From Porphyra umbilicalis (taxonomy: Eukaryota > Rhodophyta > Bangiophyceae > Bangiales > Bangiaceae): a stretch of 53,456 nucleotides of DNA. Positions 10,425 to 22,402 of this stretch are shown one piece after another. Location: positions 1-53,456 of the forward strand of contig KV919185.1 in assembly GCA_002049455.2 (NCBI GenBank), read 5' to 3'. Each line of letters opens with the position of its first letter. Position 1 is the stretch's first letter. Below the pieces are notes generated by a model. It worked only from the letters and a program-made list of their open reading frames with translations, was not told the DNA's origin and searched no databases. Made by a program: the position numbers and the translations under genes.

Positions 10425-13312
10425 CGCTTAGGCAAATGCATCAGCCGAAGTACGTCCTGGCGAAGCGCAAGAGCTTGAGCGACGTTTTGCGGTCTGTGGG
10501 TGCACAAGCAAGGCGCGCCAGTGCCAACGTTGAGATATCTACCGGTCAGGGAACCCATACTCTAATCTGTCCCGTGCTTAGCTTCGCACTGCTGGGCTGA
10601 TGTTTGCGCATATATAGGACATTGAGCTCGCGTCGCACGTGCACGACACTCTTTACGCAATTTGCCATGCCCCCGACCACGTCCACGTCCAATCTCTCGC
10701 CGCCTCTTTGCTCCAGACTTTTTCTCTTTTGGCCACCCCTGATGAAGTGCGCCGAGAGCACCGACATCAAGACCGTCTCATTTTGAGCGCCTCTGACGCA
10801 GATTGTTACCGAGGTTCGGTACGGGAATGAAGGGTTCCAGACGCTGTTTAATGTATGTTAACTGGCTCACCGAAGAGCAGCACGAGTAGGTCATGGCATT
10901 TCCCATGCCTGTAACGACATATACACTGAAGGCATACGAACTCTGCCTCTGACAGATGAACGACCCATGACATCCTTTATGAAGCATCTGGTACCCCGCT
11001 GAGAAGCCCACGTAGCAGGTGCGCTGCAATGATCCCCAGCTCGCGTCAATACCTGGGCAACGTTATGTCAAGTAGCACCACCACAGACAGATCCAAATCT
11101 GCAAACGCCTGATCCCAGGAATAAGCACAAGCAACGACATGTCGAAATGCAGGACCTAACTCGCCAAAGTAACGAACCACTCTATTCTGTGCCTTCCTGT
11201 ATAGAAATTGCGTTTTTCACGACACCACTAACATCGGCAGGGGAAGAAATTTCAGGATCTGCGACAAGCACTCGCCGCCGGTCCACCCGCGACGGGATGT
11301 TTCTCGCGGGCCGACACCGGGAGCCACGCGCGAGGACCGGCGGGACTGCGCCGGCAGCGGCGGCTGTTGGACAAGTGAATGGGCGGTCGGAGACCTTCTG
11401 ACCTCCCCGTGTGACAGGGGGGTGTCACAACGACCGTCCTCAGATAGTTGCAGATCCTGTGTGGAGGTGCGTTGTGCGTCGCTTTGTTATTTGGCGTTGC
11501 GTTCACACTTTCGACGTGTCCCCGGAGACATAGGGCAGCTGCCGTCGATGCGTGTAGCGCAGATGCTACAGCGCAAATGCCATGACGCCCGCAACGCGCG
11601 GCGGCTTTACTGGAGTAGGCGGAACACGAATACTTGGACAGTAGCGCACTGCGGCGCCAAGTACTCGTCTTGCTGTGACTTCCCGTTTTCTTCTCTTGTC
11701 TAAGGTGGCGCTCATGAAAGAAGCAGGGGCCGAATCGCCGAAACCGCCGCGCCTGAGCAAAAGCAGATTGGTTTGCAAACGACTTTCGGTCACGAGCCGG
11801 CGTTGGCGGTGGGGTTGTCGGCCAGATCCTGGTCACGGCTGGCATTTCAGTTCTGGCCGTTTGAATTTCCGCCTCATGCGGTTTCCTCGTCGCGTACCAG
11901 GTTCTGTGGACTCTTTTTCTCTTTTTTGTGTTTGATGTGGCTGTGTTGGCTTGCTCGTCTTGCCAGTTCGGCCCGCCGCCCCGTGGCCGCGTCATCGTCG
12001 GCGGACTTGCTTTGCCGTCTTGTTATTTCCATCTGTTTGGGTCGCCCGTGTGGAGTCTTCTTCCCTTTCGGCTTTCTGCTATTCTGTTGTGGTCCCTGAG
12101 GGATGTTCTTATTGGTATTTACTTTCACGCTTTGCGTCACGCTCCTCTGCATTGTCGTCTGTTCGTCGTCTCGGTTACACCTGCAGCATCTTACAAGACT
12201 ATATCTACTCCCACACTGCCGCAATCGGTTCTTTTCGTCCAGGGGTGGGAATCTGTTGACAAGGACGGGCGTAGGATGTAATGTGTGGCGAGACGGAAGA
12301 GGTGTTGGCAAAGGCTGGAGCGCGTCCGCGGAGGGGAGGGTAAGCCACATATTGGGAGCAAAAAGCACGCAGATGTGGATGAGACTGGTTAGAAAAGAGG
12401 GAGGGTGGTTAAGCATCAGTGGCCATTGATCGAGGCAGAAGGCTGCAGGAGAATCGGTGGGCTGACCACAAGGCGGGGGTGCGCGGGGACTGCGTCAAAG
12501 GCAGGATGGCACCGAAGCGGAGGTAAGATAGTAAAAGAGGACGTTGGTGCTGAGATCAAAGCATGGAACAAAATCTGGAACTGTCCGATGAGGAACGCCC
12601 GAGCGTCGAGTCAGGCGCGCGCGTTTGTCAACAGCCACCGGCAACAGCCCCAACAGCGAGGCCGCTGTGATCAAGAAAACTACGGGGGATAGGTCCGCTA
12701 AAGAATGCCCAGCTTACGTTTCCGTAAGTGACAGAGAATTGCCAGACAATAGAGCGCGGGGAACGGTCGAGCCGGGAAGGGGCCAGGGGCGACTGAACTG
12801 ACTGCTATCTCGGTTGCCAGGCAAAAAGTACCGAGTCAATGCGACTTTTCCAAGGCGGTGGGGGTGTGCTGTTGAAACGCAGCGGGGATAGGGGATGGGG
12901 GACCACGGTGAAGAGATTGAGTGGCTTGAGCTTGTATGTGCTCGTGCAAACGTGGTTTGTTCGTTGTACTAAGGTTCCCCCACTTCTCTCAACCCAGAGC
13001 ACCTCTCAAGTAGTTCCCACCGGGCCAAGTGCTCGCCCCTCTCTCGACCACACCGACGCCCACGCTCTCGCACCAAATAGAATCACTCACAAAATCAAAA
13101 GACACTAGAGCAAAGCGAAGATCAAATCCAAACATGCCAAAAGTGCCGCCCCAAGATGACCAAAGACGAATGTGTGAAACTTGACCACGTCTTCCAGATG
13201 TACCATCTGGGGTTCGGAACGGGTCGCCGACCATCATCCATCCGCGAACTACAAGTGGAATCGGCGACGAGCATCACAGTCCAGCACGTGCGAGCCGCAC
13301 CACCCCGCTACA
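10425..13312 (+). other. 2.9 kb without a recognisable gene
   Basis: Several frames of 75-250 codons are open on both strands (for example 11252-11995 minus and 11928-12281 plus). None shows a domain or conserved motif, and codon composition is unremarkable. The stretch from 11880 to 12260 is rich in T/C. I cannot support a gene here; it may be old transposon or intergenic sequence. Confidence 0.4.
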
Positions 13313-13432
13313 CTCGATTTGTAAAATTTGCGCGTGCACCCGCCGTCTCTGCCCGTGCACCGGCCGGCCGACGGAGTGACGTGGTCCAATCCATACGGGA
13401 TGGCACTTGCTTCGGCGAATGAAATCGAAAAC
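13313..13432 (+). repeat. Inverted-repeat family 3, single arm
   Basis: This block contains a segment reading GCACCCGCCGTCTCTGCCCG, then GGAGTGACGTGGTCCAATCC and GAATGAAATCGA. It closely matches both arms of the foldback element at 20414-20690. A second arm is not obvious nearby, so this is probably a solo or decayed copy. Confidence 0.55.
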
Positions 13433-13512
13433 GTTGTGGGACTAGTTCCAACGGGGTGGGGGCGTGCGGGCCGCACCACCCCACTATTGCTGTTCTTATG
13501 GTATCAGATGTC

Positions 13513-14940
13513 TCAAAAAATCGGCGCATCTTGGCGAAAGCAGCTCAGGTGATGCCTAAACGTGGTAGACAGTGTGCGTAGCGAGTGCCGACTGGCTAAA
13601 CGAGAAGGATGGCCGAGAAGCGCGTTGTACACCTGCCATGTGTGGAGATCTTCCTGGTTTAGTATCTGTGGGCTCCCAAGATCACAGGATCGCGTGTCTC
13701 CCTCGCGATTCGAGATCAGCGTGTGTGCCAGAACGAACAACTCCTTAGGCTGCTTTTTCAATGAAAATAGACAAATTCTCGTCACCACAGCAGACCATGC
13801 AGTGAAGCGTCGTTTCGGAGTGCGCCGCGCATCCGAGCTGCTGACGTGTGATTCGGATCCCGCCGCGCTTCTCATATCATGGCCGTCATCATCGCTCTTC
13901 CCATGCGACGCCTCGCTCACATTGTCGCATTCCACCTCCTTCACCTCAATGGCCTGCTCATCGAGGCGAATCTCCACCTCCTCCCGCATTCTCGAAACCT
14001 CCAAATAGTAGTCCTTCATCCCAATGGCGTGGTCCTCATTGCGCGCCCACACCTCGGCCGATAATTTGGCAAAGCTTAACGGCCGCCAGCTCCTTTAGAC
14101 GGGCCAAGGAGAACGATAAATTGGACTTGTGCAGTGCCACTTTTACCGTCCCCCACACTATTTCAATGATGTTGGGCTCCGGATGAACCACGGGGGAGAT
14201 GAATACCGACACACTGAACTTCTAAGTCAGGTCCGGAACACGGAATCTCGGCGTTGGTCGGTTGTTAGACGCCTGCGCGTACATCTGTGCGCATCACCGT
14301 CATTAATTGGCGCCACGTGGTTAGCCACCCGTCAGGGACAGCATCGTGCGACTCCAGCCCATGGGCCAGGATGGTCTTCATCGCTTTGGACGAAGCAAGT
14401 CGGTTGTCGGCGGTCAGCTTCATATGATGGGGGGCGCGGGGTACGACGGGAACGCCTCCTTGAAGCTTGGGAAGCACTTTCTCCTCCAGCCATTTCAGCC
14501 ACGGGTTGGAGTCCATCTCCCCGTGGTAGTCGCCCGACTTCTTCTTGTCAATGCACACGAGTCCCACGTGAGCCACGAGACCAGTCTCTCGCGACCCCAC
14601 CAGCGCGATATGGATCCGTGCCCCCTTTTCGAACGGCACGTCGAGTCGCATTTGTAGTTTGCCGTCAGCCCACGTGCGCCGGGGCGTCATATTTTTGTTC
14701 TCCCACGTGTCATCTGTGTAGGACATTGTGCGCCCGCTTTTTTGGTAGGCTCGCAGCTTCTCGATGAACAATTCCCACAGCGCGATGACTGTCCAGTTTT
14801 CACGAGCGACATCGTAACGGTTAAGCCCAGCCTTCTACTTGAAGCCCACGTCGTGCATTGCTCGGTGCAGCGTCGCGCGGGTTCACTGTAGTTGGAGGGG
14901 AGTCCACTCTACGATGACACAGCAGCCTGAACCATTGTCC
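13513..14940 (-). pseudogene. Tc1/mariner-like (DDE_3) transposase remnant
   Basis: Reading leftward from about 14940: an HTH-like segment (TLHRAMHDVGFK), a stop, then KAGLNRYDVARENW. The main frame 14771-14265 has LRAYQKSGRTMSYTDDTWEN, the first catalytic Asp region of DDE_3 enzymes, then KSGDYHGEMDSNPWLKWLEE, which is strongly typical of the family. The expected D-N-A-P-Y-H reads VVPRAPHHMKL, so the second Asp appears lost. About 14180-14050 gives HPEPNIIEIVWGTVKVAL, the third acidic motif. A long acidic tail frame runs to 13513. Such enzymes move Tc1-type elements at TA sites. At least two stops or frame changes and a lost Asp make this a pseudogene. Confidence 0.72.
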
Positions 14941-15112
14941 CGCTTGCCCCAGGTCGTATGTGGACGGTACCGGCGTACCAGGCGCTCCTCCGGCTGTGCG
15001 GAGCGATGGTGTCTGGCCTTCTCCACCGTAAAGTGCGGCGGGCGGTTTCCTCAGAGCCAGGCACGAGAGTGGTGCTGAAGACGCTCCCGTCGCGGAAGGA
15101 CTTCCGGGATCA

Positions 15113-16066
15113 ATGCAGACGGGGTCGAATGGGAGCAAGTACCAAGCCGGTCGACTCGCCGGCTCTAACTGTACAGCCAAGCGCATGTACGAGTTGACTC
15201 AAGCATCTTCAAACAAGGGTCAAACTCTGCAAAATACGGAACGTTGTGTGTTCTCTAACGCGAGCGCTATGCCTGACACGCCGTTGGCGCGGGACGTTCA
15301 GCAATGTACAGTTGCGCAATTGCTTGCGGAGATGGCAGAATAGCATCGGCAGATCGCCACTTGCCAGGCGGACGCCGCCGCTGAACGGGACCGCAAGAAG
15401 GACGAGGTACAGCGTTTGAGAGCAGCTGCCGACGTGAAGGCGCAGACGTCGGCACGCCGTGCAGCCTCCCGCGCCGAGCGCTGGACGGCTAAGGCCGCGG
15501 TGGCGGTGGAGGCAGCTGCCAATGTCAGGGCTGCGGCCGCCGCCGGGGAAGTGGTACGTGCCACCGCCAAGGTGGGCACCAAAGAGAAGGGTAGGGGCGC
15601 GGTTGATCCAGACAGTACGTCCATTCTGGGCCGGGGGGAGGAGGAGAGCCAGGAGACTCTGGGAACAACGGGATTGCGGCGCGCTGGTCCTGTGAGTGGC
15701 CGAGCAAGTGACGCCGGTGGGCATTTTGGCGTATGGGAGGATGGGCGGGGGGGAGGCGGAATGTGCCAAGGCACGGAGAATGCTGCCCCTTCCGACAACG
15801 GGGGGGCCCGTGTTGCGTGTGAGCCTGCAGAGCTTGGCGGATGGACCGGCGCGTGGGGTTTATTTGGTGGCGAGAGCAGCTGCGTGACGGCGGCCGACGC
15901 CGGTGTTCAGTACCATGGCGTTGAAGATGGTGCATATCCTCTTTTCCTAAACAGATTCAAACGCTTCATCGGCGCGTCAGACAAGTATGGCCGCGTCCCT
16001 GGCGCTCAAAAATTCGACGGGCCTGCCGCTGATGGACGCTCCGGCCCGGAAGGGGGCGGGGAGTGA
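15113..16066 (+). pseudogene. Coiled-coil, Ala/Arg/Glu-rich ORF with internal stop
   Basis: A single frame from 15113 to 16066 is interrupted by a TAG at 15341-15343. Reading on either side of the stop is continuous in character. After it comes a heptad-like, charged, Ala-rich helix (AAERDRKKDEVQRLRAAADV and AASRAERWTAKAAVAVEAAA, about 15370-15540), suggesting a coiled coil. The rest is Gly-rich and shows no motif. No family is recognised. It lies head-to-head with the Tc1-like transposase on the other strand, so it may be a second gene of that element. A similar charged coil ends the pogo-like remnant near 27.9 kb. The start is unknown. Confidence 0.35.
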
Positions 16067-16326
16067 GGGGCAGAGGGGAGGGGACGGGAGGGGTTGCCGA
16101 AAAGCGCGGCGACGTCGGCACCGAGCACATCCGGCGCGGTAGAGCCGGATGCGGCAGTGTCCTCAAGGCCCAGCCGGGTGGTGTGGGCCGGCCGTGGGCC
16201 CCCGCTCCAGCAGCCTGCTCGGCCTTGGCAGCCGTTGTCGTCAACGAAAAAAATTCGCGGTATCGGCGCCGCTTCGCGGCGCGGCGGCCGTGACTTTGCC
16301 AGCCGCACCGGGCGAGCGTCAGCGCT

Positions 16327-16630
16327 ACCTGGGCGCCAGCGCACCACCACGCGCCACCGCGGCCGGCGGCGGCGCCGCCGCCGCGACCGCGGCACGCGGC
16401 GGCTGAGAGTGCTGCTTGCGGTGCGGGGGGGGGAGGCGGCGGCGGCAATTCAACGGGGGTCAGCGAAGGGGCGGCGCGGCGCGTCGCCCGCCGCCGCCGC
16501 GAGTCACAACCGCCGGCGGTGGTGGCGCATCGGGTAGGATCCGGCACTGCCTGGGCGCCGGCGCGCCGCCACGCGCCGAGGTGGCCGGCCGCGGCAGTGC
16601 CGCAGCGATTGCGGTGTGCCGCGGTAGGGG
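16327..16630 (+). repeat. GC-rich tandem duplication, about 222-bp period
   Basis: Two blocks, 16327-16406 and 16549-16630, share the order CCTGGGCGCC, GCGCC/ACC, CACGCGCC, GGCCGGC, GCGGC and a closing GGCACGCGGCGG-like segment, about 222 bp apart. The area is much richer in GC than its flanks. No protein is recognisable. Confidence 0.45.
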
Positions 16631-16640
16631 GTGTTGCTGG

Positions 16641-17208
16641 AGGTAGGCGGGAGATGGTGGTGGCGGGAGGTCGACGCGTTCATTTTGGTGGTGTACTGTA
16701 GGTCTGTTGTTTTGCAATTCCTTGTCTCCTTGTCTCAGCTACTGTGAATTTGAATGCGTGGTTGTGTCAATGGGGGTGTAGACAGCGTTTGTTGATGCAT
16801 TCGTTTCTAATGGTATATTTAGTCGAAAATTTTCCGTCATGGAATGGGTCGGCTGGAAGTGGATCACGTTGTTGGGTCACTCCCTGAACCGGAACCGCCA
16901 GAGGTGCTCGATGAGGTCATTCTTCAGCGCGTCGTGTTGAGCCGTGCTCGTGACCCGGCTGCGCGCGGCTTGTATGTCTTTCATGCGTCGCTCTGGATTG
17001 TTTGGAGCCCCTGCCCCGGGCTGTGCCCCTCCCCCTTCATCCTTCTCATCTCCAGCAGGTGTACCAGTTTGCTCTGGCACACGGCCGTGCGCACCTGTGT
17101 GAACAATAGATCTCGGCGAACACGGCTCCCAGCGCCTCCCTGGTCGTACAATGAAGGAAACAGACAACCACAGCCAGTTTTCAGGAGCAGGAAACATGTG
17201 AGCACGAG
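16641..17208 (+). other. Intergenic, nothing recognised
   Basis: A T/G-rich transition out of the GC-rich duplication leads into the 3' side of the Harbinger-like transposase on the minus strand. No coding region, RNA gene or repeat was identified. Confidence 0.45.
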
Positions 17209-18379
17209 CTAGAAAGTGGAAAGAAGGAGCAGACGGCAGAGACAAACCGAGAAATGGGAAAGGGCAGCACTGCAAATACCAGGTTGAGAGACCGCAGGCT
17301 CCTTGCGGCTGTGAGAGACTACCGTGTTGTGTAGCACTGCGCAGCAGGTGTTCACCTGCATTAGCATCTCAGAACGGCGGAATCGTGCAAGTTGCTCCCA
17401 AATGCTCCACTTGTAGAAGAGGTAGCCGTAGACGCGCTCTGCGTCCTCACGCCATCGTTCCTGATGGGAGGAATAGTACTGCTCTTGCTCGCGCTCCATC
17501 GATGACGTGCCTGTTAATATTGCCCTCTTAACGTAGATACCGTCACACAGCACGTACGGCAACGTGCGCTTAACACCATTCACTGTGCGGGGTATGGGGG
17601 AAGGGAAACATCCAGAAGTCATGGAATCAAAAAAGGAGAAACAGCCATGACGTTCAAATCTATACAAGAATGCCGCAGGTATGGATCTTTGTCGGCCACA
17701 GTCTCCATGACAAAGAATCGCTTCTCTCACTTTCCTTGGTATTGGACATGAAGGGCCACGGGACATATCCGCCAATCCCAGTGGGAGCAGTCCCCGCACC
17801 CCATGCATCCCGGGAAGCCGGCGTCCGCATAGTCGTCCTTGACGCCCTGCAGATCTGCTCGTATGGGCTCACGCAGATTGTCAGGTTTGTACTTCTCAAG
17901 AATATTGCGTGTACAGCGATGCACAGTCTCGTTAATTGTCGAGTCCGACAGTCGAGCGTACTCATCCACCTCGTCAGCAGGGAATCCAGATACCAGCACA
18001 CGTAGAGCAGCCGCCACCTTCTTCAGTGTATAAGATTGCATCTTTTTGGTCGCGCTCACTCGCTGATGAGAGCAGAGCACGGACAATACATCTCGGTAAA
18101 CACGATCAAACACAATGCGAGGAAGAGGGACGCGACGCTCAAACACCTTCTTGTAATATATGAGCGGTCGGCCATCGAGACCAGCAGAATGCCCCTCTCC
18201 CCACACGCAAAATCACGAAGTTTGTTAGGCGACCTTTCAGGAAGCAACCCCCTCCGGTCTGCACCGTCAGATTCCGCCATCGCGCTGGAAAGAAGCAAAT
18301 CATCGTGCTCAATGGCCATCAGCGCCTCTGCGATATCGTCGTCGTCATTGTTCGAAAATGCCGAGGCAACAGCAATCAT
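17209..18379 (-). pseudogene. PIF/Harbinger (plant_tran type) transposase, frameshifted
   Basis: Reading leftward from an ATG at 18379: an acidic N-terminus (SNNDDDDIAEALMAIEHDD). After a frame change near 18200 comes FERRVPLPRIVFDRVYRDV, then KKVAAALRVLVSGFPADEVD and EYARLSDSTINETV (HTH region), LREPIRADL, and GFPGCMGCGDCSHWDWRICP with the first catalytic Asp. After a second change near 17740: KRTLPYVLCDGIYVKRAI with the second Asp, EDAERVYGYLFYKWSIW with the final Glu, and CCAVLHNTVV near the C-terminus. The layout matches the Plant_tran subgroup of Harbinger transposases closely and nearly full length. The catalytic acids look retained, so this is a recently broken or mis-sequenced gene. 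The accessory Myb-like protein of Harbinger elements was not found next to it. Confidence 0.78.
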
Positions 18380-19037
18380 AGCCTCGGCATCATTCGAGTC
18401 CGAGATGATGCTCAGCAGGTGATTGTGTGTGTGATGCGGACGGGAGTGGGGATGTGGAGGCGATCGAGGTGGTCTGAGCTCCGTAATGCATCACGCTAAT
18501 TGCTCGTTCCATCGAATAATCATGCCCCGATCTCCATGTCTATGGAAGCAGGATGGGATCCACCCTTCAATCGACGATAGTTCAAACGACCAGCACGATC
18601 GATTGTGATCCCTTGACTCCACCGCTCACGACAGTTTCTCTAGCGGAGAGAGCTGGCTGGCCATGAAAGTGATGCCGATGGCAGAACACCTTGCCCAAGT
18701 CCGAGTTTGAGACGTGATGTGCCTACTTTTGGCTTGGTGGTTGGAGAGCAAGTGGCAGGGCCCCACGTTGCCTACACGAGACCGTTGGTTTAGACGGTTG
18801 CCTCCGTTGCATGACATGCCCTGAGGACATGTCCAGCTCACAAAGTTGTCAGTGGCAGTCTGGTAGGACCTCGTAGTAAACGCATGGGTACCATTCCCGG
18901 GTAAATTGAAAGGGGTACCCGTACCCCAGACCAGGATGAAGCGCCGCAAAGTACGGACGGCCTTGCGCGCCCAATTCGCCGCTACCGTCCATCTGGAGGG
19001 TCGGGGGAGGGGTGTTAGATGGAGGTGTGTCCTGCTG
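18380..19037 (+). other. Intergenic, nothing recognised
   Basis: No gene is supported. The only point of note is that it lies between the transposase start and a nested pair of inverted-repeat elements, so it may hold the 5' end of the Harbinger element; I could not identify its terminal repeats. Confidence 0.4.
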
Positions 19038-19885
19038 TTGCTAACCTCAAAAAAATGGCTGTTGCAGAGCGAAGCAAGGCAGAGACGACGACGAAGCGTA
19101 GAAATACGGTCGAATTGGCTGTCCTACCAGACACGATTGAACTATTGGCTGCGATTTGCCGCCAGTAACTTGTAAGCTATTGCTGATCCCCGAACTTTGT
19201 CCTGGGGGACAGAGACAGAGACTGACTCTGAATAAGCGCACTGTATTGGTTTAAAACGACAGTAAGAAGGCATCGAAGCCAATAGAAAGCACGCATTCGG
19301 TACCAGAACCTTGCATCCTGCGAAACTCACTGTTTGTTGCCACTTGATTTTGATTTTCTTGGCACGGAGCAAGCTGCCCACGCGAGATCTTGACATTTTT
19401 ATTGTCTGCTTGCCCGAAGTGCAGCAAAAAGGAGGAGCTGATGTTGAATTCCAGGCTGTATGGGCACATGTAAGCAATCAGGAGCACCAAGTCAGTCCCA
19501 GGGGTGCATCTGATTGGTGGAGAGAGTAGGTCCGCAAGTCAGTCTCTGTCCAGCAGGGCAAAATTCGGGGATCAGTAATAATCACCGTCTCATGCATGTG
19601 TCGCACAACGCCATTGTAACCCACAATGATATTTCCTGAGATTTTTCGGCCGCTTGCTTGGCCCTGAAGAGGGCATGGAGAATGATCTGGGCCTGACCTG
19701 CGATTTCTCATGAGATCAAAACTTTGTTTAGACTTCTTGAGATCCTGATGTGCGATTTCAGTGCGCAGAGCTGCATGGGCAGAATCTGTAAGGAGCACAG
19801 ACGCTACCTAGTTCTGCCATTGGTCCACGTACACTGTCGAATGATTGCAAGCACTCTGGAACGGCTAAATCTTGGAGGTCAGCAA
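19038..19885 (+). repeat. MITE family 2, copy 1, carrying a nested MITE
   Basis: The left end reads TTGCTAACCTC, an A-run, then GGCTGTTGCAGAG. The right end reads CACTCTGGAACGGCTAAAT then CTTGGAGGTCAGCAA, its approximate inverse. Both flanks align to the copy at 22596-23036. The middle is interrupted by family 1 (19178-19580); without it the element is about 445 bp. It encodes no protein. Confidence 0.7.
19178..19580 (-). repeat. MITE family 1, copy B (403 bp, reverse), nested
   Basis: It begins TATTGCTGATCCCCGAACTT and ends GGGGATCAGTAATA, the same length as copies A and D but in the opposite internal orientation. It sits inside a family 2 element, so it inserted later than that element. 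Confidence 0.85.
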
Positions 19886-20413
19886 CAGATGGATCGATTC
19901 TGAAGCGCTTTCGACCGGGTCTTCTCACAGCCGCGAGCTAAACTGTTTTTTTCTCCCTGTTGAGCTTGGGTGGGCAGCTCAGATTCGCGTGGTTTCTTCC
20001 GGAAGCGCGACGGCGCGAGTTCGTACGCATAACATCGGTCTATTTCACGGTGTAGCAGGCTGCAGACAGCGACTTGAGTTGCGACTTTAATGAGTTGCTC
20101 GCGTAGCTCAGTTGAGCCGCAAACACGGTATGGCAAACTGTCAGAACATCGGACTACAGACGTCCGATCCCTCCGCGATTGATCTCCCGGCGTCGCGTGC
20201 TCGGTCTCTGATATCGCGGCCTTCTCCTCGACTACATGCGCAGTGAACAAATCGAGGCCGAAATCCAAAAAGTGCCTGCTCTGACGGTGCCGCGGCGAGG
20301 GGTGAAACGCGTTTCCCGCGAACATGCTGCCGAAAGGGGTCCAAAGCAGGGATCTGCCGTAGAATAGACTCTTCGCTACGTCAAATCCAGTACTGTTTTC
20401 GCACGGTAAATGT
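19886..20413 (+). other. Intergenic, nothing recognised
   Basis: Frames on both strands reach up to about 148 codons (19879-20325 minus), without any motif I can assign. Confidence 0.4.
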
Positions 20414-20690
20414 TAGGGTTGTACTTGTCGCCTCTACCCGTGTACTGGCCTGCTGAGGTCGTGACGTGGTCTAATCGAAACGTGATGTCACTTGATTCAG
20501 CCAGTGAAATCGACCACGTTATCTCTTTTTGTCCGCCAAAGATGTCGCTCGCCTGTGACAATCGCAGAAGTCACGAGGCGCGGTCGATTTCATTGGCCGA
20601 AGGAAGTACCATCATGATTTGATTGGACCACGTCACTCCGTCGGCTGGCCAGCGCACAGACAGAGACGACGGGTGCAGCCTTACACTTCA
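20414..20690 (+). repeat. Foldback element, inverted-repeat family 3
   Basis: The left arm (about 20414-20514) contains TCTACCCGTGTACTGGCCTG, GTGACGTGGTCTAATCGAAA and CAGTGAAATCGACC. The right arm (about 20582-20690) contains the reverse complement order GGTCGATTTCATTGGCC, TTGGACCACGTCAC and GACGACGGGTGC. The arms are diverged, roughly 70% alike by eye, around a 67-bp spacer. A related single arm lies at 13313. Confidence 0.65.
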
Positions 20691-21677
20691 CGGTCCGAGA
20701 CGAGCGGAGTGAGACGGCCGGTCCGCCCCCACCCCAACAGCCGTCCTTGAATTTCTTTCATTGGAATATCTTCGACTTGTCACATGTGCCGGTCACTGTT
20801 GATGCCGCCCGAGTGCCGGAGAATGTATGGAACGACTGTATAGGGACGCGACATCACTGTCCGCGTCCCGTAGAATCCGTCAAGGACGATCCGGTGCCAG
20901 AGAGGCTGGACCGGTCATGCTCTGCTGTGGGGGCTGTCAAGCGCCGCTCTATTCGATGGGAAGTGCCCGCAGCCATTGACATTGGTTTCGAAAGCCTCCT
21001 GATTCTCCACATATGTTTTCCTGCGTTTTTGAGACATCTGGTGGCGCGTTTATGGCTGCACGCACCCGTGTACCCTTGTTTTTGGCCCATCTGGCGCCGT
21101 GCTCTAGCGACACACGCCCGTCTCCTCTCGGTTTTGGCCCTTCTGGTGCCGCACCGTGTGGAAGACGAGCGCATGCATGTTCTGGGGCACCTGCGGTGCC
21201 CTGAGGAGAGAAGATAGTCGGACAAGAGGAGGTCCTCCGAGGGCATCGAGAGGGGGATACTCGGGACTAACAGACAACCTTTTCCCTCGTGACCTCTCTC
21301 GCCAAATATGATCTTCGTCGCACCCGCTGAGTTCCTCGGACCCCGCCCCCATCGTGCCCATCGTCTTCCCCGGCGCCGTCTTCGGCGGTTTCGATTCACC
21401 AGGGTACGTACGACCCGCGACGTGGCATAGCGGGTCCTACATTTGGTAGCACCAAGTGGTTTTCGGCTCTACTGGCTTTCTGGCTGTTAAGTTGGCCTGA
21501 ATTTGTACCCTTTGTGTGTGTGTTTTGGTGCGGTCTCCTGTGTTCGTCGTCCTTCGGGCATCGTAATATTAATTTGGTGGGCTCTACCAATGACACGGAG
21601 AAGGACACCTGGCCTGACAAGACCGTTGGTTTTGCTCTTGTCTTTTGCTATTTTCTTTGCCATTTGATTGAAACACA
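20691..21677 (+). other. About 1 kb without a recognisable gene
   Basis: Frames of 156 (plus) and 181 codons (minus) overlap here, but neither has a recognisable domain. A pyrimidine-rich run ending TTGAAACACAG just before 21678 could be a 3' splice site for the ORF that follows; this is only a possibility. Confidence 0.35.
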
Positions 21678-22402
21678 GTGGCTGCCAATCCAGGGTCCAA
21701 CTCAGTTGAATCCTCGGCGGAGACGGCCGCCCCGAAGTCAACAGTGGCGCCGGCTCCATCGTCATCTACGGCAGCGCGCGCGTCCACGTCGCGCGCATCG
21801 TCATCATCCACGGCGGCACGGGCGTGCTTGGCATCCAAGGCGGGCCGTGAAACCCCGTCATCGTCGGCGACGGCGGACAGCCCCACGGCCGCGGCAAGGG
21901 CCCGCTGTTGCCGCCAAAGGCACCGGAAAGGCGCTACGTTGCACCACCGCCGCCGTGCATCGCCAAGATTCGGCCGTCTTCAGCCCGTGCTGGTAAGCAG
22001 CGCGAAGTGCGGCATGCTCTCAAGGAGGCACGCGGGCCAGTTTTTTTACAATGCTGTCGCCCGTGCGGTGTAAGCTGCAACAGCCTTGCAGTGCTGCGGG
22101 ACCACAAGAAATCACGTCGTCACAAGGCTACGATCAACGATGTCAAAGAGGTTCCTCGCTGCACTCCCTGTGCACGCCCAGTGCCATCACCAACGACGGG
22201 ATGGGCCGCAGTGACGAGGGATTGGAGCAGAGAGTGGAAAAAGGGGGGAATGCTGGTAAAGGCAAAGCGCGCAGTGCGCTGTGGCTCTAGGAAGGAGCGT
22301 ATCAGCATGAAGCGACGGGTGACGTCGCTGACTGGGGATCTGAGCGGGCCAGCGTGGGCATATTTGTCACCCATGTTGCCAGACAATGGCAGGTGCTGTT
22401 AA
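21678..22402 (+). CDS. Hypothetical C2H2 (U1-type) zinc-finger ORF
   Basis: Two overlapping frames appear to make one product. The first (21678 to about 21900) is Ala/Ser/Thr-rich and begins with no ATG, right after a CAG that could be an intron end. The second (to a stop at 22400) carries CCRPCGVSCNSLAVLRDHKK then SRRH, fitting C-x2-C-x12-H-x5-H, the spacing of U1-type/matrin C2H2 fingers that often bind structured or double-stranded RNA. It continues with CTPC and TGWAAVTRDWSREWKKG, a Trp-bearing segment. I do not recognise a family beyond the finger. The join between frames is undefined (frameshift, intron or decay), so this could be a host gene or a transposon accessory protein. Confidence 0.35.

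Noticed and set aside
11252..11995. A 247-codon minus-strand frame
   Set aside because: No recognisable motif and mixed composition; cannot be told from chance.
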